In this document: in pieces, positions 26,480 to 35,714 of the stretch
How positions within the stretch are numbered: position 1 is the first letter of the stretch
Layout of the letters: the number at the start of each line of letters is the position of its first letter
Assembly (NCBI RefSeq): GCF_001593955.1
Contig: NZ_LTAZ01000011.1
Span: 31,514-95,513 of the forward strand
From: Halalkalicoccus paucihalophilus
Lineage (GTDB): Archaea > Halobacteriota > Halobacteria > Halobacteriales > Halalkalicoccaceae
Length of the DNA: 64,000 nucleotides
Direction: 5' to 3'
Notes under the pieces: generated by a model
Database searches by the model: none
Told to the model about the DNA's origin: nothing
Seen by the model: only the letters and a program-made list of their open reading frames with translations
Translations under genes and position numbers: made by a program

Positions 26480-26635
26480 GTGCTGAAAACTATCCGGAAC
26501 TGGATACGCTTCCACATCCTAGGCAAGCACCCGCGCTGCCATACATGTAGCACAGTCATGGTGCCAGCCGGCCGGAGACCACCGACAACACGGTACTACA
26601 AATGTCCAGAGTGCAACAGCAAAAGGGGGACATAA
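26480..26635 (+). CDS. Micro zinc-ribbon protein, GTG start
   Basis: This 51-residue frame starts with GTG at 26480, 5-6 bases after a GAGGAG ribosome-binding-like sequence. That is what decides this start. It has CHTC at about residues 20-23 and CPEC at about 42-45, again one zinc ribbon, set in a basic body (GRRPPTTRYYK). It precedes the DUF4399 lipoprotein gene by 77 bp on the same strand. Function unknown. Confidence 0.5.
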   Translation: MLKTIRNWIRFHILGKHPRCHTCSTVMVPAGRRPPTTRYYKCPECNSKRGT

Positions 26636-26712
26636 TCTACAGCCGTTAGGACAAAATACTATTTATTTTTATATAGAAAAATTTAATTAATAGTCTATAG
26701 ACATCCAAATGA

Positions 26713-27564
26713 ATGCGAAAGAACATCCCACGTCGAGAGTTCGTTGTGTCAACAGTTGCCGGAATCAGTGCAGTCGCGGTCGCCGGGTGTGCGCAAACTG
26801 GGTCGGAAGGAACGGCTGATGAGGAGTCGCCATCAACAGATGACAATGGGACGTCTCTGGAAGAAGAGCCGTCAGTCCCCGAGGATGCGAGCGTCTCGCT
26901 GTCGGTTCCCATAGCTGATGAACTCAGCGGACTGTACTCGCCGTGTATGGCGTTTTTCGAGGCTAAGAACTTCACGGTAGAGGAGGCAGGTGAAGTCAAT
27001 GAGGGTGCAGGCCATTTTCACGTGTTGATTGACACCGACCCCGTTGAACCTGGTGAGACGATTCCGAATAACGATCAGCACCTCCACTTCGGTGATGGAT
27101 CAGAGCGTGGAGTACTGGATCTCGAACCCGGTGAACACGAACTCACACTGCAAATGGGAGACGGTGAACATACAGCAATAGCGCTGACTGATACGCAGTC
27201 CGTTACGGTTGAGGGGTCTGGGGATATCAGTTTAGACGCTCCTCAGGACGGCGATGTGTTCTCAACTGAGGATACCATCACCTTCGAACCAGTCATTGAG
27301 AACTTCCTCATCGAGGAGGCAGGTAAGGTTTCACAGAATTCCGGTCATTATCACTTGCTCGTGAACACAGATCCCGTCGATACTGGAACGGTTATTCCCA
27401 GCGACGACCAGCACATCCACTTCGGAGATGGAACCGAAATGCCAGAAGTCGACGCGAACGAACTCGGGACCGGTAATCACGAGCTCATCATTCAGGTTGC
27501 GAATGGCACACACGAGGCGTATCCCCTCGCTACCGCACCCATTACCATCACGATCGAGGAGTGA
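26713..27564 (+). CDS. Tat lipoprotein with two DUF4399 domains
   Basis: This is a 283-residue exported protein. The signal has twin arginines (NIPRREFVVSTVAG) and a lipobox VAGC with Cys26, so it is anchored outside the membrane. An acidic Ser/Thr linker follows. Two tandem DUF4399-like domains lie at about 63-168 and 172-283. Each has the His-rich core pattern GHxHxLxxTDP and DQHxHFGDG, which could bind a metal. The domain is usually single in bacteria, so this is an internal duplication. Function is unknown. An AT-rich promoter region with TATATA lies about 40 bp upstream. Confidence 0.85.
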   Translation: MRKNIPRREFVVSTVAGISAVAVAGCAQTGSEGTADEESPSTDDNGTSLEEEPSVPEDASVSLSVPIADELSGLYSPCMAFFEAKNFTVEEAGEVNEGAGHFHVLIDTDPVEPGETIPNNDQHLHFGDGSERGVLDLEPGEHELTLQMGDGEHTAIALTDTQSVTVEGSGDISLDAPQDGDVFSTEDTITFEPVIENFLIEEAGKVSQNSGHYHLLVNTDPVDTGTVIPSDDQHIHFGDGTEMPEVDANELGTGNHELIIQVANGTHEAYPLATAPITITIEE

Positions 27565-28010
27565 AAAGTTGGCTTTACCAAAACCTCAAACGATCAAGAG
27601 GCGTTTGTCCTACTGCTGAAGAAACAGCACACTTCCACATAGGTTGTATGATTTACAGGCCGTCGCTGTTGCACAAGGCGAGGACACGAACGGGTAGATC
27701 GAGGATTAATGACCACATTATAGAGTACTAGATTTAATAACTAGTAGTTTACTACCAATCCATAGGGTACGCGCCTCAATGAGAGTGCAGGACTGAGGCC
27801 ATAGTTGACTCCTGCGCTCCACCGCAGGCGCTCAGGCGTGTTACCCTTCTCAGAACACAACCGGAAGCCAGTTGGAGCGCCCTTATTGTAGATCTAGAGA
27901 CTGGTCAGCCACGACGGGATATATTTCACTATCATTCTAAAGAGATCAATGCCATGAAAAAGCCCATACAAAAGACGTCTAGCTCCCTGTTAACTAATAT
28001 ATATTCAACA
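27565..28010. other. Intergenic region with a GC hairpin
   Basis: No gene is supported. A hairpin CCTGCG-CTCCAC-CGCAGG lies at 27811-27828, inside AGTTGACTCCTGCGCT-type sequence reminiscent of IS200/IS605 ends. The remainder is AT-rich and without domains. Confidence 0.35.
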
Positions 28011-28021
28011 CTATCAGTTCA

Positions 28022-28464
28022 CGGGAGGATTGACCTCCCACTCCCGGCCGTGGCCTCAGGGCCGGGACTCCCCGTTCATATCCCCGCTGGCTCTGTGCAG
28101 GTCCTCCTGAGTCTGGATACGGGACGCTAACAGTTCTATGGTCCCACTCTCAACTAAGGCGAATAGCGCGGAGCCCCCTTCCTCAACCGCGAGCGAAGCG
28201 AGCGGTAGAGAGGAGCGCGTAGCGAAGCAGGGCGCAACTATTACCGTAGCCCGACCCGTGCTGCCACGGAGTGCTGTGCTGGCACACGTCCCGCGCAGTA
28301 CGGGCCGTAGTAGCCCGGCCCCAAATGGTGGGACTGTAGACCCCGACGGGAGTTCGGGAGGCGGGACGCACACAGCGCCCCGTCGCGCCACTTAACGGCG
28401 AGGTCCACCTCAAAGCCCCACCCTCCTTCGCTTGCCCTTGCGGGCTCGCTCGTTGCGGGTGGGG
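28022..28464. mobile_element. TnpB-less IS200/IS605-type remnant bounded by hairpins
   Basis: The left side has two stacked hairpins: GGGAGG-ATTGA-CCTCCC (28023-28039) and TCCCGGCC with GGCCGGGA (28042-28067). The right side has CCCCACCC paired with GGGTGGGG (28416-28464). Between them lie GC-rich frames with no transposase domain. Part of the interior (about 28140-28230) matches, in inverted orientation, the segment at about 49440-49560. This looks like a non-autonomous or decayed element. The assignment is by resemblance and hairpin layout. Confidence 0.45.
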
Positions 28465-28546
28465 TCGGTTACTGCATCATTATTCTACCACTCTGAGATA
28501 GAGAGACTCAATTACAGAACACGCTTCTATTAGCTGAATAGGATAG

Positions 28547-29461
28547 TTAGTAGCCCGCACAGACCCGGCGGATTCCCTCCTCGAAGTCGATTGCAGGCTC
28601 CCAGCCCGTCTCCTCACGAATCTTTGAATAGTCCGCACACGTGTCGTGAACGTACACAGAGTCGGGGATCGGGTTCTCGACGTATTCGGGTTCGATCTCC
28701 GTGCCGAGTTCCTCGTTGAGGAGGTCAACCACTGTGTTGAAATCGTAGGCCTCGCCCGTCCCCAGGTTGTAGACCCCCGTGAGTTCGTGCTCGGCGGCCA
28801 ATACCACCCCGCGGACGATATCCGAGACGTGGGTGAAATCCCGGGTCTGGGTGCCGTCGCCGTAGATGACGGGTGCCTCGCCGTTGGCGAGGTCGTCGGC
28901 GAACTGCGCGATCACGTTGGCGTACTCGCCCTTGTGACCTTCCGCACCGCCGTAGCCCTGATAGACCGAAAAAAAGCGCATCCCGGCCATCGACATATCA
29001 TAGTGATTCGCGAAGTACTCGGCGTACCGCTCCCGGGCGAGTTTCGAGGCCTCGTACCCGGTGTTGACGTCGACGGGCATGTCCTCGGGAGAGGGCTCGG
29101 TCTGATTGCCGTAGATCGAGGACGTAGAGGCATAGACCACGGTGTCACACCCGTCTTCACGTGCTTGCTCGATGACGTTGACAAACCCCTCGACGTTGAC
29201 GCGTGCTCCCGTGGTGGGGTTGTCCTCGTGCATCGCGTATGAGGAGAGGGCGGCGAGGTGAAAGACGACGTCAACGTCGGTCGGCAGATCGTCCTCGAGG
29301 ACGCTTCGCTCGTGGAACTCGACGGCCCGGTCGAGGTTTTCGGCGGTGCCAAGATAGCCATCGTCAACGACGACGACGTCGTTGGTCTCGCTCAAGTGGT
29401 TCGCGAGGTTCGAACCGATGAAGCCCGCTCCGCCCGTCACTAAGATATGTTTTCCATTCAT
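28547..29461 (-). CDS. NAD-dependent sugar epimerase/dehydratase
   Basis: This is a 304-residue extended SDR enzyme from the ATG at 29461 (MNGKHILVTGGAGFIGSNLA). It has the GxxGxxG nucleotide loop at the start, a STSSIYG catalytic Ser/Thr region and the YEASKLARE YxxxK pair. The C-terminal sugar-nucleotide region includes IYGDGTQTRDFTHVSD. This is the UDP-glucose 4-epimerase-like group. It would make a nucleotide sugar for surface glycans. A paralogue lies at 52292-53227. It stands alone downstream of IS debris. Confidence 0.9.
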   Translation of the reverse strand: MNGKHILVTGGAGFIGSNLANHLSETNDVVVVDDGYLGTAENLDRAVEFHERSVLEDDLPTDVDVVFHLAALSSYAMHEDNPTTGARVNVEGFVNVIEQAREDGCDTVVYASTSSIYGNQTEPSPEDMPVDVNTGYEASKLARERYAEYFANHYDMSMAGMRFFSVYQGYGGAEGHKGEYANVIAQFADDLANGEAPVIYGDGTQTRDFTHVSDIVRGVVLAAEHELTGVYNLGTGEAYDFNTVVDLLNEELGTEIEPEYVENPIPDSVYVHDTCADYSKIREETGWEPAIDFEEGIRRVCAGY

Positions 29462-30060
29462 AGTAGAGTACGGTTCGAGTATCAATAAAAAGGTACTGTA
29501 TCTATAAATTAGTCTCTTGTCGACCATATTTCAATTGAGTGAGATATACGGCTACTCATGTCGAATTTCATATCCCTCGATTACTTGCGAATGCAAATAC
29601 AAATACAAGTATAAATACGAGTACGGTCCCGGGTGTCAAGGCGGCTAGGAGAAGGAATGTCAATCCGACGAATGACGGGCATCGGCACACGAGGGCTGAT
29701 CCCGCTTACGACCTCTTCGCCGCGGCGTACGTGGAAGCGTTCTTCCGCCCCTGACCCCACGGACGTCGTCTGTGCGATCGACATCGAGAACCAAAGAACG
29801 CTACGAGCACCAGATCGTGTGCGGCGTGCTGTTCGTCGGGTGGTGCGGCCTCCGGAATGTACCGGCCGGGCGTATCGAGGGCTATGCCGTAGCGGGCGTG
29901 CTCGCGCTGAATTCGCGCTGTCTATACTATCGTCGACACGACCCGGCCTCCGTAGTCGGTGGCCTCGACGTACCGGCCTGGAACGTATCACTGGACCCGA
30001 GCGGCAACGATTCCGACGAGTAGTCCCCATCCATTCGGAAACACATTCTATAATCTAAAC
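29462..30060. other. Intergenic region, no supported gene
   Basis: Frames on both strands are short or arginine-rich shadows. A run of related 6-mers (AATACAAATACAAGTATAAA) lies near 29597-29617. A plus-strand frame at 29772-30023 has a Gly/Val-rich middle but no recognised domain. Confidence 0.35.
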
Positions 30061-30070
30061 TTTTATATAC
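30061..30070 (+). promoter_or_regulatory. TATA box of a leaderless gene
   Basis: TTTTATATAC lies 28 bp upstream of the ATG at 30090, the spacing expected when transcription starts at the start codon in haloarchaea. Confidence 0.55.
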
Positions 30071-30089
30071 GTAATAGGACACTAAATTA

Positions 30090-30368
30090 ATGGCTGACCC
30101 GTTGACCGCGCTCGTATTCGACTCACTTATCCCCCACGGGTTGGTCATCCTGGTCATCGTCTTCGTTCTCGAGGGCCTCGTCATCGGCAAACTCCTTCCG
30201 AGGGAAGCCGTCCTCGTGGCCGCGATTCTCCTCTTCAGCCACCTCTCGCCCGAAATCGACCCGACTGTCGCCTCGGAGATCTCCATCGCTCACGCTTCGG
30301 TGATCATCGTCGCCTTCGCCTCGACACGCCCGGTCGTGGTGGCGACATTAGTCTACGTCTTCGTTTGA
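30090..30368 (+). CDS. DedA-like membrane protein, probably truncated
   Basis: This is a 92-residue protein with three hydrophobic segments. The first reads LVILVIVFVLEGLVIGKLLP, with a Glu in the position seen in DedA-family first repeats. DedA proteins are usually about 160-220 residues, so the C-terminal half appears lost. The end runs 21 bp into the convergent AI-2E gene. It has its own TATA box, so it may still be expressed. It may also be an unrelated small membrane protein. Confidence 0.45.
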   Translation: MADPLTALVFDSLIPHGLVILVIVFVLEGLVIGKLLPREAVLVAAILLFSHLSPEIDPTVASEISIAHASVIIVAFASTRPVVVATLVYVFV

Positions 30369-31496
30369 GCCCTCGTCGTCTGCATTGCCCGTTGCCGACG
30401 CAGGGTCCCTCCTCGCTCCGACACTCCCCATGCCGTCGTGTGAAGCGTGGGCAGTCGACCCACGACTACGATCCCCCGTGTGCGCTCGAGCGAAGCAATC
30501 GAGGGTGAGTTTCACACCGCCGAGGACGACGGGACCGATGAACAGCCCGACGGCGCCGAAGACGACGAGCCCGCCGAAGATGCCGACGACGACGATCGCG
30601 GAGTTGAAGGCGCTGGTCTGGCCGATCAACGCGGGCCGGAAGTACGTATCCGAGAAGGTCACCAGCAGTCCGTACACGACCATCGCCGCGCCGGCGGTCG
30701 GCCGCCCCATCACGACGAGATAGGTCGCCGCCGGAATCCACACCCCGAACGCGCCGACGAGGGGCAGCAGTGTCAGAACGAACGTGGCGACGGTGAGAAA
30801 GACGACCGCCGGAACGCCAGCGACCAGCAGCCCGATCCCGAGCGCCACCGCCTGAATGGCGGCGACGGCGACGTTCCCGACGACCGAGGCCCACATGAGC
30901 TGGTCGAGTCCCGCACGGAGGTCGTCCAGAATCTCGTCCTCGATCGGCAACACCCACTGGAACCACGCGAGGAGCCGTTGCCCGTCCCGCAACAGCGCGA
31001 AGAGCACGAACAGCGTGATGGTCAGCCCGATGAACAGACTCGGCAGGCTGCCGACGACGTTGATCGCTCCCATCGTGATCTCCCGGATCCCCGTCGCGAC
31101 CCGCTCTTGGTGTGACTCGTAGAGGGTGACGAGATCGACGGCATATCCGCTGGTCTCGATTGCGTCCTCGATCGTGCCGACGTTGAGCTGTCCCTGCCTA
31201 AACGAGGTGACGACCCCGAGTGACTGTTGGACGGCGATCATGACGACGTAGACCAGTGGGAGCAAGACGAGGAGTAACGTGGCCACGACGAGGGCAATTG
31301 CCGCAATTGTCGGCCTGACATACCGCTCGAGGCGTTGTTGGATGGGATACAGGATATACGCGAGCACGACGCCGAACAGGACGAACTGGAAGTACGGTAG
31401 CAGAACGGACAGCCCGAGGAGACCGCTCAGTAGCGCGAGGACAGTCAAGCCGGGTTGCTTGACGATCCACTCCGGCGGATCGGGACTGGGTGGCAT
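30348..31496 (-). CDS. AI-2E family transporter
   Basis: This is a 382-residue membrane protein and a paralogue of the one at 9227. It starts MPPSPDPPEWIVKQPGLTVL. Typical segments include LSVLLPYFQFVLFGVVLAYI at the start, LLPLVGAFGVWIPAATYLVV, and GLVVFGAVGLFIGPVVLGG near the end. The C-terminal tail after the last helix is hydrophilic and rich in His, Ser and Asp. It exports an unknown small molecule. The gene ends inside a truncated DedA-like gene on the other strand. Confidence 0.88.
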   Translation of the reverse strand: MPPSPDPPEWIVKQPGLTVLALLSGLLGLSVLLPYFQFVLFGVVLAYILYPIQQRLERYVRPTIAAIALVVATLLLVLLPLVYVVMIAVQQSLGVVTSFRQGQLNVGTIEDAIETSGYAVDLVTLYESHQERVATGIREITMGAINVVGSLPSLFIGLTITLFVLFALLRDGQRLLAWFQWVLPIEDEILDDLRAGLDQLMWASVVGNVAVAAIQAVALGIGLLVAGVPAVVFLTVATFVLTLLPLVGAFGVWIPAATYLVVMGRPTAGAAMVVYGLLVTFSDTYFRPALIGQTSAFNSAIVVVGIFGGLVVFGAVGLFIGPVVLGGVKLTLDCFARAHTGDRSRGSTAHASHDGMGSVGARRDPASATGNADDEGSNEDVD

Positions 31497-31555
31497 GTAC
31501 AGCGATCCAACGGCCTGCTCAATGAGCCCATTGATACAGCGTGCCGGACGTGCCC

Positions 31556-31720
31556 ATGGCGGAACCAGCAGAAGAACACGCAGGAGAGCCCATCACGTAC
31601 CTCGCGCACACCGCGATGCTCCGCCGGATCGACCGGGGGACGAACCTGACCGACGAGAGCCCCACCGATCCGTCTCATCCCAGCCATCGTCATCTACTGA
31701 CTACCGCATCCCGAACCTAG
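31556..31720 (+). CDS. Short hypothetical protein
   Basis: This is a 54-residue frame starting MAEPAEEHAGEPITYLAHTA, acidic at first and His/Ser/Pro-rich later. No domain is recognised. It ends 33 bp before the 2-hydroxyacid dehydrogenase gene. It may be a real small protein or a decayed N-terminus. Confidence 0.3.
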   Translation: MAEPAEEHAGEPITYLAHTAMLRRIDRGTNLTDESPTDPSHPSHRHLLTTASRT

Positions 31721-31753
31721 ACAAGCGTTCACACCAGTTGATTCGAGCGAGAG

Positions 31754-32719
31754 ATGAGTCAAACTCCAGATCCAGACGTCCTCGTTCTCCGAGGCAGCGC
31801 ACATGGTATTCCTGCGGAAGAATACAGAGACGAACTTCAGGACCGACTCCCGGACCACCGGATCGCATTCGCTCGGACGCCACACCAGGAACGCGAGCTC
31901 ATTCGAACGGCACGGGTCGTCTCGACGACCGCCATCGACGACGAACTCCTCGCACAAGCGGAGAACCTCGAACTGTTCGCGGGCGTCGCCGCCGGCTATG
32001 GTCATCTCCCGCTTGAGACGTTCGCGGAGATGGGCGTTACTGCCACGACCGCATCCGGCATCCATGCGCCGAACATCGCCGAACAGGTTCTCGGTTACCT
32101 GTTGACGATGACGCGTCGCCTCCGGGAAGGCTGGCGCCGCCAACAGCGCCACGAGTGGCGCCATTACCAAGCCGGCGAACTCAAGGACAGTACTGTCACC
32201 GTCGTTGGGCTCGGTGCGATCGGGCAGGCGATCGTCCAACGCCTTTCCGGGTTCGAAGTCGAAACCATTGGTGTTCGCTATACTCCCGAGAAGGGCGGGC
32301 CGACCGACGAGGTCATCGGTTTCGACACTGACGCCGTTCACGACGCCCTCGCCCGGACGGACCATCTCGTCATCGCCTCCCCGCTTACCGAGACGACCCG
32401 TGGGCTGATCGATGCCGACGCATTCGAGACGCTTCCGCCGGATGCAACACTGATAAACATCGGGCGGGGCCCCATCGTCGAGACGGATGCGCTGATCACC
32501 GCCATCCAGAAAAACCAGATCGGCGACGTGGCCCTCGACGTGACCGACCCCGAACCTCTCCCACCGGATCACGCCCTCTGGCAGTTCGAGAACGTCATGA
32601 TCACGCCGCACAACGCAGGCCACAGTCCGGAACACTGGCCACGACTCGCAGACATCGTCGCCCACAACGTTCGAGCCCTCGATAACGGGGAGGAATTCAA
32701 GAACGTTATTGAGCCGTAA
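31754..32719 (+). CDS. D-isomer-specific 2-hydroxyacid dehydrogenase
   Basis: This is a 321-residue NAD-dependent dehydrogenase. The nucleotide loop is VVGLGAIGQAI (152-157 GLGAIG). The catalytic Arg, Glu and His are seen as Arg238 in INIGRGP, Glu267 in DVTDPEPLP and His286 in ITPHNAGHSP. It interconverts 2-oxoacids and D-2-hydroxyacids. It is followed on the same strand by an enolase-superfamily gene, 70 bp from the chosen start. Together they suggest sugar-acid or hydroxyacid catabolism within the larger cluster. Confidence 0.92.
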   Translation: MSQTPDPDVLVLRGSAHGIPAEEYRDELQDRLPDHRIAFARTPHQERELIRTARVVSTTAIDDELLAQAENLELFAGVAAGYGHLPLETFAEMGVTATTASGIHAPNIAEQVLGYLLTMTRRLREGWRRQQRHEWRHYQAGELKDSTVTVVGLGAIGQAIVQRLSGFEVETIGVRYTPEKGGPTDEVIGFDTDAVHDALARTDHLVIASPLTETTRGLIDADAFETLPPDATLINIGRGPIVETDALITAIQKNQIGDVALDVTDPEPLPPDHALWQFENVMITPHNAGHSPEHWPRLADIVAHNVRALDNGEEFKNVIEP

Positions 32720-32789
32720 TCGGCCCACCACGAGCAAAGAGAGGGTCCATGCTCAAGACGGCCGAAGCCATTGTCACGAACGATCCCTG

Positions 32790-33983
32790 ATGCGAGACTA
32801 TTCGAAGGAGAGCCAAATTCGGGCGACCGAGCGCAACGTCGAGATCACTGGCCTTGAAACGTGCGTCATCGAGGGGAATTTCGACTGGAACATCGTCGAG
32901 ATCCATACCGACGCCGGTGTCATCGGTATCGGCGAATCCTATCGTGGGGGTGCTATCGCCGAACTCATGCACTACATCGAGGACGTGCTAATCGGCGAGA
33001 ACCCGCTCGACGTCGAGCGCCTCTTCCGGCTGATGGTCCAAGAACTCTCGGGCCATGGCGGAACGACTGGCAAGGTCGTGACGGCCGCCTCCGGCATCGA
33101 GATCGCCCTCTGGGATACGGCCGGCAAACTCCTCGGCGTCCCGGTCTATCAACTGCTGGGCGGGAAGTATCGTGACGCGGTCCGCATCTACTGTGACTGT
33201 CACGCCGGTGAGGCGTACTCGGTCGAGCACGGCTCGACCGACTACAGCGACGCCTACGCACCAGCCGCCTACGCCGAGACCGCCGAGGAAGTCATCGAGC
33301 AGGGGTTCACTGCACTCAAGTTCGACCTCGACACGCCGATCGACAACGATCCTGACCCGGTCAACGGCCGCCTCTCGAACGCGGCGATCGAACACAAAGT
33401 CGAAACCGTCGCGGCGATTCGGGATGCGATCGGTGACCGGATCGATCTCGCCTTCGACTGTCACTGGGATTATAACCTCGAGAGCGGCAAACGGCTCGCC
33501 CGCAAACTCGAGCCGTACGATCTGATGTGGCTCGAAGACGTCCTTCCGCCGGAGAACACCCGTGCCCAGCGTGAACTCGCACGCTCGACTAGCGTACCGC
33601 TTGCGACCGGCGAGAACCGGTTTCGGGTCCACGAGTTCGCGGAGCTGATCTCGGAGTTCGGCGTCGACATCCTCACGCCCGATACGAGCACCTGCGGTGG
33701 ACTGGCCGAAACGAAGGCGATCGCGAATCGCGCCGAGGAGCAATACATTCCCGTCTCGCCCCATAACGTCTGTAGCCCGATTGGAACGATGGCGAACGTC
33801 CATCTTGGCGCAGCCGTCCCGAACTTCGACGTTCTCGAGTATCACGCACTCGAGGTCGACTGGTGGGATGATCTCCTCACTCGATCCGATCCGCTCATCG
33901 AGGACGGCTATATCGAGGTGCCCGAAGCACCCGGTCTCGGCGTCGAATTAGACAAAGATGTCGCCGAACCACGCAACCGGTGA
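32790..33983 (+). CDS. Enolase-superfamily (mandelate racemase / muconate lactonizing) dehydratase
   Basis: This is a 397-residue protein from the ATG at 32790 (MRDYSKESQIRATER). An earlier ATG at 32709 overlaps the previous gene. The barrel shows TALKFDLD with a catalytic Lys region. The metal ligands are in AFDCHWDYN, WLEDVLPPEN and TGENRFR. The His of SPHNVCSPIG is the likely acid/base. This points to a sugar-acid dehydratase type rather than true mandelate racemase. The capping domain contains ESYRGGAIAE. The product would be a 2-keto-3-deoxy acid, which a lyase could cut; an ICL-family lyase is nearby. Confidence 0.88.
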   Translation: MRDYSKESQIRATERNVEITGLETCVIEGNFDWNIVEIHTDAGVIGIGESYRGGAIAELMHYIEDVLIGENPLDVERLFRLMVQELSGHGGTTGKVVTAASGIEIALWDTAGKLLGVPVYQLLGGKYRDAVRIYCDCHAGEAYSVEHGSTDYSDAYAPAAYAETAEEVIEQGFTALKFDLDTPIDNDPDPVNGRLSNAAIEHKVETVAAIRDAIGDRIDLAFDCHWDYNLESGKRLARKLEPYDLMWLEDVLPPENTRAQRELARSTSVPLATGENRFRVHEFAELISEFGVDILTPDTSTCGGLAETKAIANRAEEQYIPVSPHNVCSPIGTMANVHLGAAVPNFDVLEYHALEVDWWDDLLTRSDPLIEDGYIEVPEAPGLGVELDKDVAEPRNR

Positions 33984-34044
33984 GGGATCGATGTTCTAAG
34001 CATCGAGGGATGACTCCCAGACGAGCGCTTCCACCGTTATGCCC

Positions 34045-34992
34045 TCACTCGGAGTCGACCTCGTCGCCGAGCGACCCCTCGTACTTGTCCTGCTCGGCGT
34101 CGGGCAGGAACTGGCGCTCCCACTCGACGACCTCGGGGAATCCCGAAAACTCGTGGAGGCTACCCACGGGCTGATCGTTGAACCCGTCGTCGATATCCCG
34201 CATCGCCGCGACGGGATCGTCGGCGAACGTCGAGAGGTCCTCGTGGACGTTCGCGATCGTCGAGAGCGTCGAAGCGATCGGAAACACCACCAGATCGAAC
34301 CCCCATTCCTCGAGCGACGACAGCTCGACATAGGGCGAGGAGCCCATATCGCCGACGAAGTTGTAGACGATCGGCCCGTCGACCTCACGGCCGACGCGCT
34401 CGAGTTCGTCTTCGTCGGTGGGCCCCTCGACGAACGCGACGTCGGCGCCGGCATCGAGAAAGTCGTTGGCGCGATCGATCGCCTCCTCGAGCGAACCGTC
34501 GCCAGTCCCACGGGCATCGGTGCGAGCGATCAGCACGAACTCGGGGGCCCGCTCGTCGCGGACAGCGGCCGCGGCTTCGATCTTCCCAACCGCCTCCTCG
34601 CGCGGGATGACCTGCCGCCCTTTCGTGTGCCCGCAGCGTTTCGGGAACGTCTGGTCCTCGATGTGGATCGCCCCGATGCCGGCCTTGATGTACTCGCGGA
34701 CCGTCCGGACGACGTTCGTCGCGTTGCCGTAGCCGTTGTCGGCGTCGGCGATCAGCGGCACGTCGATGCGCTCTTGGATGTTCGCGGCGTTCTCGATCAT
34801 CTCCGGCATCGTGATGAACCCCGCGTCGGGGTAGCCGATCTTCGAGAGGGAGGTGCCGTAGCCGGTCATGTAGATGGCGTCGAAGCCGACGCTGTCGGCG
34901 ACGGCGGCCGTCAGGGGGTCGTGGACCCCGGGACAGGCGAGGATCTCGTCGCTCGCGAGGCGCTCCCGGAGTGTGCCGCCGGCGTCGGTCAT
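34045..34992 (-). CDS. Isocitrate lyase / PEP mutase family lyase
   Basis: I use the Met at 34992 (MTDAGGTLRERLASDE), giving 315 residues; another Met lies four codons upstream. The barrel has GYGTSLS, DADNGYGN for metal binding and PKRCGHTKG, the catalytic Cys loop of the methylisocitrate lyase/oxaloacetate decarboxylase group. It would cleave a C-C bond of a hydroxy-acid or decarboxylate oxaloacetate. It is the last of four minus-strand genes after hyuA, hyuB and the isochorismatase-family gene. This suggests it acts on a downstream product of that pathway. Confidence 0.88.
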   Translation of the reverse strand: MTDAGGTLRERLASDEILACPGVHDPLTAAVADSVGFDAIYMTGYGTSLSKIGYPDAGFITMPEMIENAANIQERIDVPLIADADNGYGNATNVVRTVREYIKAGIGAIHIEDQTFPKRCGHTKGRQVIPREEAVGKIEAAAAVRDERAPEFVLIARTDARGTGDGSLEEAIDRANDFLDAGADVAFVEGPTDEDELERVGREVDGPIVYNFVGDMGSSPYVELSSLEEWGFDLVVFPIASTLSTIANVHEDLSTFADDPVAAMRDIDDGFNDQPVGSLHEFSGFPEVVEWERQFLPDAEQDKYEGSLGDEVDSE

Positions 34993-35064
34993 GGCCGCCC
35001 CCACGCCGTGCGGCGGGTGGTCGGTAATAGCGGTTCGAGTCGTCCGTTCTCGGAGTCAGGGTCG

Positions 35065-35700
35065 TTATCCATTGTTCGATAGATGGTCGAGTACGGCGTC
35101 GGTCGTGACGACGTCGCCGTATTTCGCGTCGATGTCGAAGAGGTTCGCTTGATGGGGTCCCTCCGCGCGGTCACCGACCGCGTCGGCGGGGACGATCGTC
35201 CGGTAGCCGTGCTGGAGGCTGTCGACCGCGGTCGCACGGACACAGCCGCTCGTCGTGACACCAGCGAGGACGAGCGTGTCCACGCGGTCCGTGGTCAACT
35301 CGGTCCCCAGGTCGGTCCCGAAGAAGGCACTGGCGTACTTCTTCAAGATTACGCGCTCGTCGTCGACGGGTGCGATTCGCTCGTCGATTTCGACCGCCTC
35401 GGTGCCGAGACGGAGCTCCCTCAGGGCGGGCACCTTCTCGATGAACCGTCCAGCGTCGCCATAGGAGTCCTCGAACGCGACGGTCGTGAAATAACGCGGG
35501 AGGTCGTGTTCACGGAAGGCCGCGAGCAGTCGTTCGGTGTGTTCGAGCACGTCGCTCACGTCCGCGCCGAGGCGGGTCGTCGGATCGGTGAAGGCGTTGA
35601 TCAGGTCGATGACGAGCAGTGCGGGTCGGTCGCCGAGGCCGACGCTCGCGCCGAAATCCGCCTCGTCGTAGGTCGTCTCGATTTCGTGTGGCCAGTCCAT
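35065..35700 (-). CDS. Isochorismatase-family amidohydrolase (N-carbamoylsarcosine amidase-like)
   Basis: This is a 211-residue cysteine hydrolase. The triad can be placed as Asp32 in LLVIDLINAF, Lys120 or Lys121 in RVILKKYASAF and Cys153 in GVTTSGCVRATAVD. The TTSGCVRA block is typical of N-carbamoylsarcosine amidase-like members, which release ammonia and CO2 from N-carbamoyl amino acids. Its place directly after hyuB, 14 bp from the stop, supports a role on a ring-opened N-carbamoyl product. The real substrate is not proven. Confidence 0.85.
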   Translation of the reverse strand: MDWPHEIETTYDEADFGASVGLGDRPALLVIDLINAFTDPTTRLGADVSDVLEHTERLLAAFREHDLPRYFTTVAFEDSYGDAGRFIEKVPALRELRLGTEAVEIDERIAPVDDERVILKKYASAFFGTDLGTELTTDRVDTLVLAGVTTSGCVRATAVDSLQHGYRTIVPADAVGDRAEGPHQANLFDIDAKYGDVVTTDAVLDHLSNNG

Positions 35701-35714
35701 GGTCGATGTCGGGG

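Noticed and set aside
34039..35082. 347-codon plus-strand frame antisense to the ICL-family gene
   Set aside because: No domain features. The minus-strand lyase has complete catalytic motifs.
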